6,851 bases of DNA. It comes from Spirochaetales bacterium. GTDB lineage: Bacteria > Spirochaetota > Spirochaetia > Treponematales > UBA12059. Positions 5,338-6,851 of this stretch are shown here, in pieces; positions within the stretch are counted from its first letter, which is position 1; the number at the start of each line of letters is the position of its first letter. The notes under the pieces are model-generated. The model saw nothing but the letters and a program-made list of their open reading frames with translations, was not told where the DNA came from and did no database searches. Position numbers and translations under genes: made by a program. The stretch covers positions 1 through 6,851 of the forward strand of contig JAFGUM010000048.1 of NCBI GenBank assembly GCA_016938515.1, written 5' to 3'.

Positions 5338-6065
5338 AAAGGATAAACGTTCTCAGAGTACCGGTAGACATTGTCGCTCCCGAGGACCTCGAGGAGGTCA
5401 TCAAGGCGATGTACTCTGATGGCAAGAACCACCAGATCGTGCTCCTGTCAACGGCAGACCTGATGCGGGCGCGCCGTTCGGGCGAGTTTCGCTCTATGAT
5501 AGCGGGGGCCAGCCTAGTCGTCCCCATCTCGATGGCCATTGTCCGCACCGCCAGATTCCAGCGCAGGCCGGTACCGTATCGCTACGAGCCATTCGACTTC
5601 ATCGTGCGGTTGCTCTCTATACTGGAACGCTGGGGCAAGTCTGCGTATCTCTTCGGCGGCAGTCCCAAGAGCCTTGTCAAAGCCACCAAGAACCTCAAGA
5701 CCACCTTCCCCGGGTTGCGGATAGTGGGGAGCCATTCTGCCCGGATACACAGGACGTACCTGCCGCGCATAGTAGAGGCGATTCGAAAAGCGTCACCCAC
5801 GCTGCTTCTCGTTGGCCGTGGCGTGCCAGGAAGCGAACGCTGGATACCGCGCACCATGAAGCAGTTTAACGCGGGCCTTCAGCTGTGGTGTTCCGACGTC
5901 TTTGACGTGTTCGCCGAGCGGAGGAGCCGACCACCCGAAGCTTTGTTCAAACGCGGACTCGAGTGGTTGCACTACGCGCCACGGCACCCCTGGATAGTAT
6001 TGAGAATCTTCATGATGATGTGGCTTAAAACCGTCAGCCTCTGGTATCGCCTGCGCAGGAAATGA
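5319..6065 (+). CDS. WecG/TagA/CpsF-family glycosyltransferase, divergent active site
   Basis: This 248-residue protein resembles enzymes that add N-acetylmannosamine-type sugars to lipid carriers at the inner face of the cytoplasmic membrane. Family features are the beta-strand start INVLRVPVDIV (9-19), YLFGGSP (110-116), FPGLRIVGSHSA (130-141), LLLVGRGVPGSERWI (163-177) and GLEWLHYAPRHPW (213-225). The hydrophobic, basic C-terminus (about 226-248) could hold it at the membrane. The usual TxN and PDG active-site motifs are replaced by STAD (44-47) and VPISMAIV (68-75). The usual PKQE in the later motif is PGSE. It may therefore use another substrate or lack transferase activity. The ATG at 5319 is chosen because GGAG lies eight bases upstream (5307-5310) and it places the conserved fold at the N-terminus. 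The open frame extends further up only because it overlaps rsmE, with which it is probably translationally coupled. Confidence 0.82.
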   Translation: MVNDRVKRINVLRVPVDIVAPEDLEEVIKAMYSDGKNHQIVLLSTADLMRARRSGEFRSMIAGASLVVPISMAIVRTARFQRRPVPYRYEPFDFIVRLLSILERWGKSAYLFGGSPKSLVKATKNLKTTFPGLRIVGSHSARIHRTYLPRIVEAIRKASPTLLLVGRGVPGSERWIPRTMKQFNAGLQLWCSDVFDVFAERRSRPPEALFKRGLEWLHYAPRHPWIVLRIFMMMWLKTVSLWYRLRRK

Positions 6066-6138
6066 AGCCACGCACTGGCGCTCCGTGTTACCAGCCATTA
6101 CGATAGTAGCGATTTCCAACCGAAAACAGGAGGTTTGC

Positions 6139-6851
6139 ATGAAACGACTAGGACTGGCGGCAGCGACTATAATTCTGGCAGTCGCGTGTGTCTCGCAGCC
6201 AGCTTCGCCCGAGAGCGAACCATCAGCAGGCGCGCCAGCACCTGCAATTAAGGAGCCCGTACGCAAAGAGCGCACCGAGACGTACCAAACGCCGGTTCCC
6301 GTTACCGAGACGATTATGTTCGCCGACGGAATCATCGACAGGGTGATAACGCTGACGTACGACGAGGGGTATACGCACCTCCTGTCTACTACCACCAAGA
6401 CGCCATCAGCCACGGAGCCTGTCGAACGATCCACGTTCGAGTATTCTGGTGACGCTCTTACGGGAAAGTCAACGTATGGCAAGGATGGAACGCTCCAGGC
6501 GTCCAGCGAGTACGAGTACCAGGATGGGGGGCAGCTAGTCCGCGAGACCATCCGTGACGGCAAGGGAGTCGTTCAGTCTATATCGGAGTGGACGTGGGAC
6601 AATGGCCGCAAATCAACCTGGCGCGTCCTGTCTTCCACCGGGTTGGTGCTCGCTACTACCGAATACTTCTACGAAGGCGACTCCATGGCCAGCGCAAAGC
6701 TGTTCGACGGATCTGGAGTCCCCAAAGGCACCGTACAGTACGCGTACGGTACGGATGAACACCCTGTTTCCGTGGAATATTTCAGCGCGTCGGGAGCTTC
6801 CGATGGCCGCATCGAATACACGCTGGAACGCGGCCTCGTCGTGACAGAAGC
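6139..6851 (+). CDS. Partial repeat-containing lipoprotein, N-terminal 237 residues
   Basis: The frame starts at an ATG five bases after a strong AGGAGG (6128-6133) and continues past the right edge. Residues 1-16 form a signal peptide (Lys-Arg, then a hydrophobic core) ending ILAVA-Cys17. The position three residues before Cys17 is Ala, not the usual Leu, but spirochaetal lipoboxes tolerate this. Residues 18-55 are Pro/Ser/Glu-rich, a probable flexible tether. From residue 98 the protein consists of degenerate repeats of 25-26 residues with the pattern [S/T/V]-E-[Y/W]-x-[Y/W]-xx-G and often a later Asp-Gly. They recall YD/RHS-like or MORN-like beta repeats. The mature protein should be lipid-anchored in the cell envelope. 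A 73-bp gap separates it from the glycosyltransferase gene, so it may be in the same operon or have its own promoter. Function is unknown. Confidence 0.85.
   Translation, partial: MKRLGLAAATIILAVACVSQPASPESEPSAGAPAPAIKEPVRKERTETYQTPVPVTETIMFADGIIDRVITLTYDEGYTHLLSTTTKTPSATEPVERSTFEYSGDALTGKSTYGKDGTLQASSEYEYQDGGQLVRETIRDGKGVVQSISEWTWDNGRKSTWRVLSSTGLVLATTEYFYEGDSMASAKLFDGSGVPKGTVQYAYGTDEHPVSVEYFSASGASDGRIEYTLERGLVVTE
6430..6851 (+). repeat. Degenerate tandem protein repeats, five units plus a cut sixth
   Basis: Units within the lipoprotein are residues 98-122, 123-148, 149-173, 174-198, 199-224 and 225 onward. Their openings are STFEYSG, SEYEYQDG, SEWTWDNG, TEYFYEGD, VQYAYGTD and IEYTLERG. Spacing is 25 or 26 residues (75 or 78 bases). 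Similarity is at protein level; the DNA copies have diverged, so this is an old repeat and not a recent expansion. Confidence 0.7.

Noticed and set aside
5793..6563. 256-residue minus-strand open frame
   Set aside because: It is antisense to the end of the glycosyltransferase, an intergenic gap and the lipoprotein, all of which have better start signals and recognisable features. The long open frame reflects base composition.

Overview
The window looks like chromosomal DNA from a free-living, moderately GC-rich spirochaete (Spirochaetota). No single marker proves this. The clues are: a first reading frame whose N-terminus resembles the voltage-sensor-like domain of cyclic-nucleotide-gated channels such as SthK of Spirochaeta thermophila; a cheR-cheB pair; a lipoprotein with a relaxed lipobox; and heavy use of the Ile codon ATA despite the GC-rich composition. 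I see no mobile element, CRISPR array, tRNA, rRNA or phage gene. The gene set is mostly housekeeping and signalling.

Layout. 1-214 (minus): the N-terminal 71 codons of a probable ion channel that runs off the left edge. 311-538 (plus): a stand-alone NifU C-terminal-type Fe-S scaffold of 75 residues. It converges with a 45-residue acidic small protein (588-725, minus). A long inverted repeat (536-590) lies between the two and contains both stop codons. 850-2843 (minus): the chemotaxis adaptation pair cheR then cheB, transcribed leftwards, with cheB starting at GTG behind a strong ribosome-binding site. 2844-2982: a 139-bp divergent control region with candidate back-to-back promoters. 2983-6065 (plus): a tight likely operon of a C-terminal processing protease (S41, PDZ), RsmE (16S rRNA m3U1498 methyltransferase) and a divergent WecG/TagA/CpsF-family glycosyltransferase that overlaps rsmE by 19 bp. 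6139-6851 (plus): the N-terminal part of a lipoprotein built from about 25-residue repeats, cut by the right edge.

How the genes work together. CheR adds methyl groups to chemoreceptor glutamates and CheB removes them under phosphorylation control, which sets receptor gain. The plus-strand operon combines envelope protein processing (Ctp), ribosome modification (RsmE) and a possible envelope glycan step. The repeat lipoprotein downstream fits an envelope theme, but that link is inference.

The points most worth a second look are: the small acidic protein with its own candidate promoter; the palindrome shared by two convergent stop codons; the glycosyltransferase that lacks the family's usual Asp-Gly active-site motif; the repeat lipoprotein; and the truncated channel gene. 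I found no clear multi-gene novel system.
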